Assembly (NCBI GenBank): GCA_022775005.1
Contig: JALFJR010000063.1
Location: 1 to 42,683, forward strand
Length of the DNA stretch: 42,683 bases
Source: Parabacteroides sp.
GTDB lineage: Bacteria > Bacteroidota > Bacteroidia > Bacteroidales > Tannerellaceae
Reading direction: 5' to 3'
Below the pieces are notes generated by a model that saw only the letters and a list, made by a program, of their open reading frames with translations, made no database searches and was not told the DNA's origin. This document shows, in pieces, positions 23,521-32,509 of this stretch (positions are counted from its first letter, which is position 1; each line of letters begins with the position of its first letter). Position numbers and translations under genes: made by a program.

Positions 23521-24217
23521 CGTCTTGAAACAGGGCTTGCGCAACGATCAGGTCGAAAGGTGTGGTGACCTTGATGTTCTCCCGCAAACCCTCTACCTCA
23601 GCTACCGGTTCACCCATCGTTTCCACGACGGAGGCATCATCGGTAAATTGCTCACTGAAAAGCTGTTCGTAGGCACGCTTCAAGAGTGGGAGCGCAAAGA
23701 CTTGCGGGGTCTGTACGGCTACATACCGACTGCGATCAACGGGATGGCTGCCTCCCTCCGCCTCTCGCTCACGCAACGAGTCGATCATCGGCACAACCGG
23801 GATAGCCGCCTGATGCTGTTCCGCCGCCGCAAAACAGCGGCTAATCATCTCCGGTGTGACAAAGGGACGCACGCCATCATGCACGGCGACCCAGGCCCTG
23901 TCCATCGGCTCACCGCTACGGGCCTGCTCGGCGCATACCCAATCCAACCCCTGCTTCACGGAATGGAAACGGGTAGCTCCGCCATTCACCACGGCATGGG
24001 GCGCTTTGCAACCAATCTCCCGACAGAGCATCGCCCAATAGGCTTGATGATCAACGGGTAATGCCAACACGATATGGGCCTCCGCATCCCAACGATGAAA
24101 CGCCTCCACAGTGTGCATCAACAACGGCTTACCCGCCATCGGAATAAACTGCTTCGGCAGGTCGCCGCCCATCCGAAGGCCTTTCCCTCCGGCTACAATA
24201 ATAATGTATCGGCTCAT
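23498..24217 (-). CDS. ispD: 2-C-methyl-D-erythritol 4-phosphate cytidylyltransferase
   Basis: A 239-aa enzyme of the MEP isoprenoid pathway, joining CTP and MEP to CDP-methylerythritol in the cytoplasm. The nucleotide-binding loop IIVAGGKGLRMGGDLPKQF is at the N-terminus, followed by VAVHDGVRPFVTPEMISRCF with the metal aspartate, and the later VQTPQVFALPLLKRAYEQ and DDASVVETMGEPV motifs. Full length. It overlaps the xseB stop by 4 bp (ATGA) and its own 3' end overlaps the MFS gene on the other strand by 23 bp. Confidence 0.95.
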   Translation of the reverse strand: MSRYIIIVAGGKGLRMGGDLPKQFIPMAGKPLLMHTVEAFHRWDAEAHIVLALPVDHQAYWAMLCREIGCKAPHAVVNGGATRFHSVKQGLDWVCAEQARSGEPMDRAWVAVHDGVRPFVTPEMISRCFAAAEQHQAAIPVVPMIDSLREREAEGGSHPVDRSRYVAVQTPQVFALPLLKRAYEQLFSEQFTDDASVVETMGEPVAEVEGLRENIKVTTPFDLIVAQALFQDVSATAVP

Positions 24218-24414
24218 GCGTCTAACTCCTCCAACACGTTGCGCACATCGGCATCTACTTTATACAATTTCTCTTTGCAGAGCTTGATCAGCCGGCTTGC
24301 CTCCTTGACCTTCTCCGACAACAGATCCACATCCAACTCGTCTTTGTCTATCTCCGCCACGATGCGACGCAGCTTCTCAATCGCCTCATTATAGGATTCT
24401 TCTTTCTTTGCCAT
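24214..24414 (-). CDS. xseB: Exodeoxyribonuclease VII small subunit
   Basis: A 66-aa helical protein, YNEAIEKLRRIVAEIDKDEL followed by DVDLLSEKVKEASRLIKLCK, which is the standard XseB pattern. It binds XseA to form exonuclease VII, which degrades single-stranded DNA to acid-soluble pieces from both ends. It starts 10 bp after xseA and ends overlapping ispD by 4 bp, making a coupled xseA-xseB-ispD set. Confidence 0.93.
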   Translation of the reverse strand: MAKKEESYNEAIEKLRRIVAEIDKDELDVDLLSEKVKEASRLIKLCKEKLYKVDADVRNVLEELDA

Positions 24415-24424
24415 AACGATTTGT

Positions 24425-25759
24425 TTATTCCTTTATGATACTCTTTACTTCGCCATCCATGAAACGGGTGGTCAACTCCTCTCCGGCTTGCAGCTCCTCC
24501 GCTCGTTTGATAATCTTGCCTTCACGCAGGGTCAAGCTATACCCTCTACGTAAAATATAATCAGGGGAGGCCATCCGCACGAATTGCTCTTGCAGTTGCA
24601 GATAACGCTGCTTCTCCGCCAAATGCGCAGCAGTGCTATTGCGTAGCTGCATGGCCAACCGATCGACCACCGCCCGCTTACGCTCCACAAAACCGTGTGC
24701 CATCGTTGGCAACTTCGCACCCAACTGATGCAACAGGGTCCGGTTCCGCTCGATGCGCTGCCCCACCAGCACCGGGAAACGGGTAGCAAAGCTTTGCAAA
24801 CGTTGCTTTTCTTGCAACAGTCGCACCGAGGCTGATTGAATCACGGCCTGCTGGAGATCTTCTAATGTCTTGGCCGCTTGATCCATCCGGGCAATCAGAA
24901 ACTCCGCCACGGCTGTCGGTGTCTTCAGACGGGTGTGCGCCACCAGATCGACCACCGTATCATCCCGCTCATGCCCGATACCGGTCAAGATAGGCAACGG
25001 AAATTGCGCGCAGTTTGCCGCCAACAGATAGGAGTCAAAACTGTTCAAGTCGGACGTGGCTCCACCGCCACGCAGCAAGGCCACCACATCGAACAGCTCT
25101 TGATGCGCATAGATCCGATCCAGCGCTGCGATCACCGAGCCCTCCGTGCGCTCCCCCTGCATCAAGGCGGGAAACAGTTTCACATAGAAGGGATAGCCCG
25201 CCCGATTGTGCATCAGCTGATTCATGAAATCCTCATAGCCTGCCGCAGTCGGCGAAGAGATCAGTGCCACCCGCTGGGGCAAGAGTGGCAACGGCAGCTC
25301 CTTGTTCAAACCAAGCACGCCCTCCTCTTGCAGCTGGCGGATAATCTCCAACCGCTTGCGCGCCATATCTCCCAACGTATAAGCCGGATCAATATCCACC
25401 ACCGTCAAGCTCAGGCCATACAGCTCATGGAAATCCACCGTGACCCGCACCAGCACCTTCAACCCCGAGACGAAGCGTTGCCCCGTCTCCATCTCGAAAT
25501 AGGGCTTCAAGAGGCGAAAGGTCTTCGCCCAAATGGCTCCACGTACCTTAGCCAAGAGCTGTCCACTACGGGGATCCTTCTCGATAAACTCCAAATAGCA
25601 ATGCCCCGAGGCACTGTTCTCACGCACGTCGCTCATCTCCGCCCGCACCCAATAGGTATCGGGGAAAGCCTGCTCCAAGGTCATGTGGATGCGCTGGTTC
25701 AGCTCCACCAAAGAGAGTGCCTGGTCGGCCGGTGAGGGATCAGAGATGGTTCTTCGCAT
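24425..25759 (-). CDS. xseA: Exodeoxyribonuclease VII large subunit
   Basis: A 444-aa catalytic subunit of exonuclease VII. The N-terminal OB-fold is visible (YWVRAEMSDVRENSASGHCY, then FSG-like GAIWAKTFRLLKPYFEMETG), followed by the nuclease core with RVALISSPTAAGYEDFMNQL, DVVALLRGGGATSDLNSFDS, LPILTGIGHERDDTVVDLVA and the HTRLKTPTAVAEFL motif. The C-terminal part is a long coiled coil. I chose MRRTISDPSP at 25759; a longer frame starts at 25804 but overlaps the upstream protease gene further. Overlap with the S8 gene is 20 bp either way short, consistent with an operon. Confidence 0.94.
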   Translation of the reverse strand: MRRTISDPSPADQALSLVELNQRIHMTLEQAFPDTYWVRAEMSDVRENSASGHCYLEFIEKDPRSGQLLAKVRGAIWAKTFRLLKPYFEMETGQRFVSGLKVLVRVTVDFHELYGLSLTVVDIDPAYTLGDMARKRLEIIRQLQEEGVLGLNKELPLPLLPQRVALISSPTAAGYEDFMNQLMHNRAGYPFYVKLFPALMQGERTEGSVIAALDRIYAHQELFDVVALLRGGGATSDLNSFDSYLLAANCAQFPLPILTGIGHERDDTVVDLVAHTRLKTPTAVAEFLIARMDQAAKTLEDLQQAVIQSASVRLLQEKQRLQSFATRFPVLVGQRIERNRTLLHQLGAKLPTMAHGFVERKRAVVDRLAMQLRNSTAAHLAEKQRYLQLQEQFVRMASPDYILRRGYSLTLREGKIIKRAEELQAGEELTTRFMDGEVKSIIKE

Positions 25760-27119
25760 ATTTCTTTCCTTTCTTATAGGTCTTATAAAAATCTGGGAGG
25801 CCATAACCTAACTCAGCGTCCGGTCGCTCCGCTTGGCTACCGCTCTGCCTCAATAGGTCAATCAATTCCTGCGGTGTCAGTTGCGGAAGGGCTTGCCAAA
25901 GACAGATACCCATCCCCGCCAGAATAGGCGTGGCAAAAGAGGTGCCACTGCCATAGCTGATCTCACCGGATCCTATCACTACACAGCTGCCGGATCCCAA
26001 CGCTACGAGATCCGGTTTTATCCGTCCGTCAGCCGTCAATCCTTTAGAGCTAAACCGGCTCCGCTCTTTCTGGCTCGTCACCGATCCCACGGTCAGTACG
26101 CCCTCCGTATCCGCAGGAAAAGTGATCTTTTCCCATGTGCCATTCCCCTCATTGCCCGCACTACTGAAAAGCAGCAATCCTTTCTCTACCGCTCGATGTG
26201 CGGCTCGGCTGATAAAGGCCGTGCGCCCATCCAGATCGGCTTGCGTATAGCTCATTGAATCGACATCAAAAGCGAAATAGCCCAAAGAGGAGGTAATCAC
26301 CGCTACACCTGCACTGTCGGCAAACTCCAAGGCCGCCACATAATAGTCCTCCTCAATCGGATATTCCGAACGGCTGTCCTCGCTCTTGATCAGCCAATAG
26401 CTGGCCTCTGGCGCAGTACCCACCATCCATCCCGGCGCATTGGCGGCCAAACAGGAGAGCACTTTCGTGCCATGCTCATCTTCCGCAAAGACCGATTGCT
26501 GTGGCGAAACGACATTGTACGTGCCCAACAGATGCAGTGAATCAAACATACTTATCCGATCAACGTTTAAGAAACCGGCATCGATCACCGCCACTCGCAT
26601 TCCTTGCCCACGGAAGCCTGCCCGATGCAGTTTCAAGCCGTTCAACAGCTTAATCTGCTCCAACGCATAGCCATAAGGGGACTTTTTCGGCTCTTTCGTA
26701 GGTGTCAATCGTTCCCTGCTCTCCGCCCGATCCAAGGGAGTAGTTGGTTCTCCCTGCCAAACGAATCGCACGGAATCGACCATCGGAAGCTGTCGCAGTG
26801 TCTGTTCTACCCCATAATCCTCACTCTCTACCACTACCGTCTGCATCCATTTGCTTGTCAGTATCGGTTTCACGCCCGTTCGTGCCAACTGATCCAATAT
26901 CGCCGGCGCAATGGGCCAATCATCCGCCTCGATCGCGATCCCCATCCGCTCTCTGCGGTCAATCGCCTCCGCCGACAGAAAGGCCTCCGGCTTATCCACA
27001 CGATACCCCGCCTCTCCCTTCGTATTCAGATAGACCCGGAAACGATAGCGGGGAGAGGCATCAACCACCCACGAAACAAGCAGGAGACATACCCATACTA
27101 ATTGCCTTACATACCCCAT
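25740..27119 (-). CDS. Secreted S8 (subtilisin-like) serine protease
   Basis: A 459-aa protease with a signal peptide (MGYVRQLVWVCLLLVSWVV, cleavage near residue 21). An N-terminal prodomain-like part carries ESEDYGVEQTLRQLPMVDSV, as in Bacteroidetes S8 enzymes. The catalytic triad is complete: Asp in MRVAVIDAGF, His in DEHGTKVLSC, Ser in GSGTSFATPILAGMG, with the oxyanion asparagine in FSSAGNEGNG. The protein ends in a lysine-rich tail without an evident sorting domain. It is upstream of xseA with an overlap and begins inside the out-of-frame tail of the AAA ATPase gene. Substrates unknown. Confidence 0.92.
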   Translation of the reverse strand: MGYVRQLVWVCLLLVSWVVDASPRYRFRVYLNTKGEAGYRVDKPEAFLSAEAIDRRERMGIAIEADDWPIAPAILDQLARTGVKPILTSKWMQTVVVESEDYGVEQTLRQLPMVDSVRFVWQGEPTTPLDRAESRERLTPTKEPKKSPYGYALEQIKLLNGLKLHRAGFRGQGMRVAVIDAGFLNVDRISMFDSLHLLGTYNVVSPQQSVFAEDEHGTKVLSCLAANAPGWMVGTAPEASYWLIKSEDSRSEYPIEEDYYVAALEFADSAGVAVITSSLGYFAFDVDSMSYTQADLDGRTAFISRAAHRAVEKGLLLFSSAGNEGNGTWEKITFPADTEGVLTVGSVTSQKERSRFSSKGLTADGRIKPDLVALGSGSCVVIGSGEISYGSGTSFATPILAGMGICLWQALPQLTPQELIDLLRQSGSQAERPDAELGYGLPDFYKTYKKGKKYAKNHL

Positions 27120-28287
27120 AGCTCTATTTGTCGATTTTGATATGCCGCTGATCTATGCCACAACTTATCATCCCAACTTTTCCGTGAAGAACGATCGAAC
27201 ACAATGAAGTCAATTCTCTCGGAATAATTTCCCGATAAATGGCATTGGCAATACGACGGGGTTTATCCAACGTAATGAGTTCCATATCCGCTACATATTG
27301 CACATCATCTTGCGGAATCAAATTCTCATCCGCCTCTGTCTCACAAGCTAACATGGGAGCGATCACCCTACGAACACGCTCCTCCCTCAATTTATCAATC
27401 AACAGGTCTATGTGTGTATCTCTTCGATAGATAATCTGCTCTTGTGCCCGATAAATCATCTCAGGAATGATAGGAATCGTACGGTCTCTATTCTCGCGCA
27501 TTTTCATCGTCACCTCATACCCTAAAGCATTGACCAGCCAGGGCTGGCCCTCGGTAGCATTCCAAATCAAAGGGAAGCAAGCCTCATCAAACACCTGACC
27601 CGTGGCGACTGTATGTTGTTGATAAAGCGCATGAATTTCTTCCATAGAGAAGTTGCCTAAACGCAAAGATTCCGCCTTGATATTAAAAGCTGATCCACCC
27701 GTCACAATGTCTTGATTGGACAATACGATGCGATAATCACGCACACCGCATAAAATGACAGTTTTGGGGAACCGTTCTGGACGACTATCATAACCCGCAC
27801 GGATTTGTCGCAATACACTAACTAATGAATCACCAACCAACGCATCAATCTCATCTAAAATCAGAATAAGTGGTTGAGGAAGTCGTTCGGATAATCGCCT
27901 CAAAAAGGTGGTAAGTTGTGAGGTTGGATCAATTTCTCGCACACTATCCCTGACCTCCTGCGGCAATTGATTGCCTACCACAGCTCGTAATTCTTCAGCA
28001 ATATGATCAATCGTACCGCCAATGGCCGACCTCACATCATTTCTTGCCGCTTGTCCCCCCTCTATATTCACATAAACCGCAATATACACACCTTGTTGGT
28101 TCAGGTAATCCCGCAGTGCCAACATACAGCTGGTTTTTCCGGTTTGCCGTGGAGCATGTAGCACGAAATATTTTTGTTGATCAATCAACAGCTGGATCTC
28201 ATCTAAATCCATGCGGTGTAAAGGATCCACATTATAATGTATCTTAGGCTTAATGGGCCCTGCCGTATTGAAGAATTTTGCGACCAT
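27107..28287 (-). pseudogene. AAA-type ATPase, C-terminal domain collapsed
   Basis: The main frame (28287 to 27124, 387 aa) has a good ATPase core: LHAPRQTGKTSCMLALRDYL (Walker A), PLILILDEIDALVGDSLVS (Walker B) and ILCGVRDYRIVLSN. Homologues with this layout continue for about 130 more residues into a PD-(D/E)XK-type domain. Here the recognisable part ends at YREIIPRELT. Just after, but in another frame (27211 to 27107), is DFIVFDRSSRKSWDDKLWHR followed by an end in IELWGM, the normal last strand-helix of those proteins. So the inner part of the C-terminal domain is deleted and the joint is out of frame. The ATPase may still be made as a short protein. Start at 28287 because the longer frame begins inside a terminator. 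Confidence 0.75.
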
Positions 28288-28336
28288 AGTTCCTTCCTCA
28301 TCGTTTGAACGTCCAAATGTAGGCAGAAAGAATGAG

Positions 28337-28374
28337 AAAGGGCACATACTCCGTCAAAAAAGCATGTGCCCTTT
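28337..28374 (-). terminator. Terminator-like hairpin after the fructose permease gene
   Basis: AAAGGGCACAT (28337-28347) and ATGTGCCCTTT (28364-28374) pair perfectly over 11 bp with a 16-base loop. It lies 26 bp after the permease stop, and on the minus strand is followed by a moderately T-rich run. It also separates the fructan operon from the AAA ATPase gene. Confidence 0.7.
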
Positions 28375-28399
28375 ATTGTTTACCGTAAGTTTAATACTA

Positions 28400-29572
28400 T
28401 CAACCTTTCTTCAACTTCGGCATGAAGCCCATCAAATAGGCCGCACCAACCAGCAGGACGATGACCGCACCACTCTGTGAGGAGAGCATGTCGGAAGCGA
28501 CACCCATAAAAATCGGGAAGATCGTACCACCGAAGATACCCATGATCATCAAGCCGGACACCTCATTCTGCTTGTTAGGCAAAGCCAACAACGCTTGCGA
28601 GAGGATGATCGGGAAGATGTTAGAGTTGCCATAGCCCATCATAGCGATACAAGCATAGATGATCATCTTCGTATCGAAACAGAGCAGACCTACCAATGCC
28701 AAAATCATCAACAGGGCGCTGAAACCAAAGAAGGTACGGGCTTGCACCTTCTGCAGGATAAACGAGCCTGTGAAGCAACCCGCAGTACGGAAAATAAAGT
28801 AAAGACTGGTAGCAAATCCGGCCTCAGAGAGATCCATGCCCAAACGCTCCATCAAGATCTTCGGTGCTGTGGTGTTGGTACCTACATCCAAACCGACATG
28901 GCACATGATACCGATGAAACAAAGCAGGATAAAGGGATTACCTAACAAAGAAAGGCACTGACCGAACGTAGAGGGTTTGCCCTCGATCGGCTTCTCTACG
29001 ATGGGGGTCGCACCTAACCACAACACAGCGATCACCGCAAACACCATGTAGATGGGGAAAAGCACACGCCAACCCAAGCCTAAATCGGGAATGGCTTGTG
29101 TAGAACCCCACATAGCAATGTAGGGAGCCAAGAAAGAGGCGATTGCCTTCACAAACTGGCCAAAGGTCAAGCTGCTGGCCAACTTATCACCGCTTACGAT
29201 AGTCGTCAGCAATGGATTGGTGGAGGTCTGCATCAACGCATTACCAATGCCTAACAACGAGAAGGAAACCAACATCACCATATAGGCATCGCTGAAAATC
29301 GGGATCACCAACGAAACCGCAGTGATCGCCAAACTCAATACCACGGTTTTCCGGCGACCGATACGGTTCATCAACATGCCTGTCGGCACCGCAAAGATCA
29401 AAAACCAGAAGAATACCAACGAGGGGAAAATGTTCGCCTCCGCATCTGTCAATCCCAGATCTACCTTCAAATAGTTAGAGGCAATACCCACCAGATCCAC
29501 AAAACCCATCGCAAAATAGGTCAAAATCAACGGGATCAACACCAAATTAGAAGTACGTGCTGTCTGATTCAT
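28400..29572 (-). CDS. Sugar MFS permease (fucose/fructose type)
   Basis: A 390-aa inner-membrane transporter with 12 helices. Features of the FHS/glucose-galactose-fucose MFS group include FAVPTGMLMNRIGRRKTVVL in loop 2-3, LMQTSTNPLLTTIVSG, HVGLDVGTNTTAPKILMERL and GYGNSNIFPIILSQALLALP. It is the third gene of the GH32-fructokinase-permease operon, 3 bp after the kinase gene, so the substrate is probably fructose released by the hydrolase, as for the inner-membrane fructose importer of Bacteroides fructan loci. Confidence 0.85.
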   Translation of the reverse strand: MNQTARTSNLVLIPLILTYFAMGFVDLVGIASNYLKVDLGLTDAEANIFPSLVFFWFLIFAVPTGMLMNRIGRRKTVVLSLAITAVSLVIPIFSDAYMVMLVSFSLLGIGNALMQTSTNPLLTTIVSGDKLASSLTFGQFVKAIASFLAPYIAMWGSTQAIPDLGLGWRVLFPIYMVFAVIAVLWLGATPIVEKPIEGKPSTFGQCLSLLGNPFILLCFIGIMCHVGLDVGTNTTAPKILMERLGMDLSEAGFATSLYFIFRTAGCFTGSFILQKVQARTFFGFSALLMILALVGLLCFDTKMIIYACIAMMGYGNSNIFPIILSQALLALPNKQNEVSGLMIMGIFGGTIFPIFMGVASDMLSSQSGAVIVLLVGAAYLMGFMPKLKKG

Positions 29573-29575
29573 GGC

Positions 29576-30445
29576 TTATAAGTCTTTAGGATATTCCGGC
29601 CAAGCGCCATGTTGTGTACAAACGAATGCGGCCACCTTTACCGCTTGTTGATGTGCCTCACACAAGGATTTACCCGCTAAAATAGCGGCTACGAAAGCAC
29701 CCGAGAAGGAATCACCGGCACCCACCGTATCGGCTACCTGCACCTTCGGAGTAGGCAGCGTAGAGCTCTCCGTACGGGCATAGATCGTACTGTATTCCGC
29801 TCCAGCGGTCAAGATCACATAACGCAGGTTGAAGCGGTTCATGAACCAACGGCAAACCTCCTCGTCTGAGCCCTCCAAGTGGAACATCGGACGTAACAAT
29901 ACCAACTCCTCATCATTCACCTTAAAGACATTGGCCATACGCAAAGACTCCTCGATCAGCTCCTTGCTGTAGAAATGCTGACGGATATTGATATCGAAGA
30001 AGCGCAAGCTATCCTCAGGCACATGCGAAAGCAAGGTCTGCAAGGTGTTGCGAGACTCTGAAGCACGCTGCGCCAAGGTACCGAAACAAACCGCACTGGC
30101 TTGCTTCATCAAGTCGATAGCCGCCTGGGTCGTGGGAATATAATCCCAAGCCACCCCCTCGATAATCGTATAAGAGGGTATGCCCTCCTTCAATTCCACC
30201 TGTACGGTGCCCGTCGGATAAGCTACTCGGTTGATATAATCACCATTGATGCGATTCTTCGCTAACTCTTGCATGAGCTCATCACCCAAATCATCCTGGC
30301 CAATCGCACTGAGGGCGTATGCCTCTGCGCCTGATTGGGAGGCATGATAGGCAAAATTGACCGGAGCACCACCTGCCTTTTTCTCGGTAGGCAATACATC
30401 CCAAAGGAGCTCGCCCATACCTACTACAATCGGTTTCTTTTCCAT
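29576..30445 (-). CDS. PfkB-family fructokinase
   Basis: A 289-aa cytosolic sugar kinase. The N-terminal GMGELLWDVLP and GGAPVNFAYHASQSGAEAYA are the PfkB substrate-binding elements, and the C-terminal QVADTVGAGDSFSGAFVAAIL contains the DTxGAGD anion-hole and catalytic aspartate. The sequence GELLWDVLPTEKKAGGAP matches the fructokinase subgroup of Bacteroidetes fructan loci. It would phosphorylate fructose to fructose 6-phosphate. It sits between the secreted GH32 hydrolase (77 bp gap) and the permease (3 bp gap). Confidence 0.9.
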   Translation of the reverse strand: MEKKPIVVGMGELLWDVLPTEKKAGGAPVNFAYHASQSGAEAYALSAIGQDDLGDELMQELAKNRINGDYINRVAYPTGTVQVELKEGIPSYTIIEGVAWDYIPTTQAAIDLMKQASAVCFGTLAQRASESRNTLQTLLSHVPEDSLRFFDINIRQHFYSKELIEESLRMANVFKVNDEELVLLRPMFHLEGSDEEVCRWFMNRFNLRYVILTAGAEYSTIYARTESSTLPTPKVQVADTVGAGDSFSGAFVAAILAGKSLCEAHQQAVKVAAFVCTQHGAWPEYPKDL

Positions 30446-30521
30446 GATCTATCTATTTATTGAAAATTAAATGTCATTTAATAGCCTCGTAAAGGTCGTT
30501 TCTTCTTTCGTTAAATGCCGT

Positions 30522-32345
30522 TTAAGGCAGACGCAAGGGATAGACCTTCAGGTTCGTCACCGTATAAGCGCCCCCTTCCGCCGTAAAACGAAGGCTGTTG
30601 TAAGGCTCTGAGGGAAATACCAAGTTGGTCATCGCAAAACCGCCCTTGCCATCAAATGCCTCCACACTACATTTATCCACGAACAGGCGCAAAGTAAAGG
30701 TCTTGCCTGAAGCCAATGGTGCTGAAGTGGCGGTCGCGAAGCTCTTGCTGAAATCTACCTGACCACTCTTTCGGCGATCCATCACGAAATGATGATCCAA
30801 GAGGTTATAGCGCATCTCTACCTCCTCGCCCTTGCTGTTACAAAGTGCGAAACGCATCACATTAGCCCCATTACTTTGCACCGTCAGCTCAATCTCAAAA
30901 GTACCTGTCGGTTGAGGCAGCAAAGTGTTCACTTTATGCGTGCGAGCCACCTTGAAAGAGGAGGTAGTAGTTGCTTTGTCGCGCAACTTCAACAACTCCG
31001 GTGAAGGCGTACTGCTCAGATAGGTCTGTCCGTTGCGCGTAAATAGCGCTAAGTCACGGGGGACAGAGTTTGCGCTTCGGAATTGTTTAGTCGGGACAAA
31101 GTTGGCATACTCCCAGTTACTCATCCAAGCCAAAGCGATCGTCCGATTGTCCGGGGCGTTGCTCCAAGTCACTGTCGCATAATGATCCTTGCCATAATCC
31201 ATCCATTTAGTCAATGCGGGAGACTCATTGACGAACCGCTTGCCATCAAACGAGCCTACAAAATACTGTGTAGCCGACCCACCAAAAGGTCCACCGGGAT
31301 TGATGTTGCACACCAATACCCATTTCTTCTGTGGCCCTCCATCCACGGGTAACTCAAAGAGATCAGGGCATTCCCACACTCCAGCGTGTGCCCCCTCTCC
31401 TTCTCCGAAACTACTCTCGTAGGTCCACTCCCGTAAATTGGGCGAAGAGTAAAGCTGCAACTCCTGGCCAACCGCCAACACCATGATCCAACGTTGTGTC
31501 TCCTCATGCCAGATCACCTTCGGATCACGGAAATCCCGTTGGTCGGATGTCAAGATCGGGTTTCGCTCATATTTCTTAAAGGTACGTCCATTGTCAGTGC
31601 TGTAAGCCAAGCTCTGCATCTGTCGCTCGCTGGCAGAGGTATAGAAAGCAATAATCGCTCCCTTACCAAAGCCGGCTGTGTTTTCACTGTCCACCACACA
31701 GCTACCGCTAAAGATGGCACCCAGCGCATCCGGAGCGATCGCTACAGGAAGATGCTCCCAATTCAACAGGTCACGGCTGACCGCATGCCCCCAATGCATA
31801 TTGCCCCACATGGAGCCGTATGGATTATATTGGTAAAAGAGGTGGTACTCCCCATCCTTATAGACCATGCCGTTAGGATCGTTCATCCAACCATAAGCGG
31901 GAGAGAAGTGATAGGTGGGACGTAACGGTTCCCGATTGGTCGTATCAAAGGTATCTGAGAGTTTCATCTCGTCCCAGCAAATGCTACCTCCGGGTGCCAA
32001 CTGCACATTGACCACTACCGACTGACCATTGGCCGCTTGCAAAGAGAGTGGTACGAAATAATCCACCTGCTTGCGTGCCAACCGCACATTGAGGTTCTTG
32101 ATCACCTCGTTATTCACAATCACATACACTTTGGATTCCTCAGCCCCTTCCTCAACAGGAAGCAGTAAATAAGAAGAAGGATGCTCAATACGAACAATGC
32201 TTTGGCCATCGCCTAAATGCTCGATCGCTAAACGCGTATCGGCCGCATACGCTGTGTTTCCCATGCCTAACCAGCAACAAAGTGCCAAGCCTGTCGCCAC
32301 GCACATGTGCTTCCCATGGAGCGCTGTTTTCTTAATCAGATTCAT
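30522..32345 (-). CDS. Secreted glycoside hydrolase family 32 (levanase/sucrase type)
   Basis: A 607-aa enzyme that releases fructose from beta-fructans or sucrose. It has a signal peptide (GLALCCWLGMGNTAYA), then about 110 residues of an N-terminal beta domain of the DUF4980 type. The GH32 five-blade propeller carries the nucleophile aspartate in YGWMNDPNGMVY, RDFRDPKVIWH and the acid/base glutamate in VWECPDLFEL; the C-terminal beta-sandwich has LFVDKCSVEAFDGKGGFAMT. All three catalytic residues are present, so it should be active. It heads the fructose operon and has its own promoter (32397-32426). No SusC/SusD pair or two-component regulator is in the window. Confidence 0.92.
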   Translation of the reverse strand: MNLIKKTALHGKHMCVATGLALCCWLGMGNTAYAADTRLAIEHLGDGQSIVRIEHPSSYLLLPVEEGAEESKVYVIVNNEVIKNLNVRLARKQVDYFVPLSLQAANGQSVVVNVQLAPGGSICWDEMKLSDTFDTTNREPLRPTYHFSPAYGWMNDPNGMVYKDGEYHLFYQYNPYGSMWGNMHWGHAVSRDLLNWEHLPVAIAPDALGAIFSGSCVVDSENTAGFGKGAIIAFYTSASERQMQSLAYSTDNGRTFKKYERNPILTSDQRDFRDPKVIWHEETQRWIMVLAVGQELQLYSSPNLREWTYESSFGEGEGAHAGVWECPDLFELPVDGGPQKKWVLVCNINPGGPFGGSATQYFVGSFDGKRFVNESPALTKWMDYGKDHYATVTWSNAPDNRTIALAWMSNWEYANFVPTKQFRSANSVPRDLALFTRNGQTYLSSTPSPELLKLRDKATTTSSFKVARTHKVNTLLPQPTGTFEIELTVQSNGANVMRFALCNSKGEEVEMRYNLLDHHFVMDRRKSGQVDFSKSFATATSAPLASGKTFTLRLFVDKCSVEAFDGKGGFAMTNLVFPSEPYNSLRFTAEGGAYTVTNLKVYPLRLP

Positions 32346-32396
32346 AAATTTACCCGTGTTTTATTTGGTCTTTTCTCGCCTTTTGCGATTCGGGGA

Positions 32397-32426
32397 CAAA
32401 AATAGTAGAAATCCACAGAACGCAAT
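32397..32426 (-). promoter_or_regulatory. Promoter of the GH32-fructokinase-permease operon
   Basis: On the minus strand: ATTG (32423-32426), 18-bp spacer, TATTTTTG (32397-32404), close to the Bacteroidetes consensus. It predicts a leader of about 45 bases before the ATG at 32345. Confidence 0.55.
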
Positions 32427-32481
32427 CAACGTTTTTTGATAAATCTGAAGCGCACAGCCGAAAAGAAGCGATGGAAATCAT

Positions 32482-32489
32482 TATCTTTG
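32482..32489 (+). promoter_or_regulatory. -7 box of folP
   Basis: TATCTTTG matches TAnnTTTG and lies 20 bp before the ATG at 32510. It is downstream of an in-frame ATG at 32471, which argues that folP starts at 32510. No -33 box is clear. Confidence 0.5.
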
Positions 32490-32509
32490 CCTCTCTAAAA
32501 GCAAACATA

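Noticed and set aside
24878-25735. A 285-codon plus-strand frame opposite xseA
   Set aside because: Composition is histidine/arginine/glutamine rich and no motif is seen; xseA on the other strand has all its family motifs.
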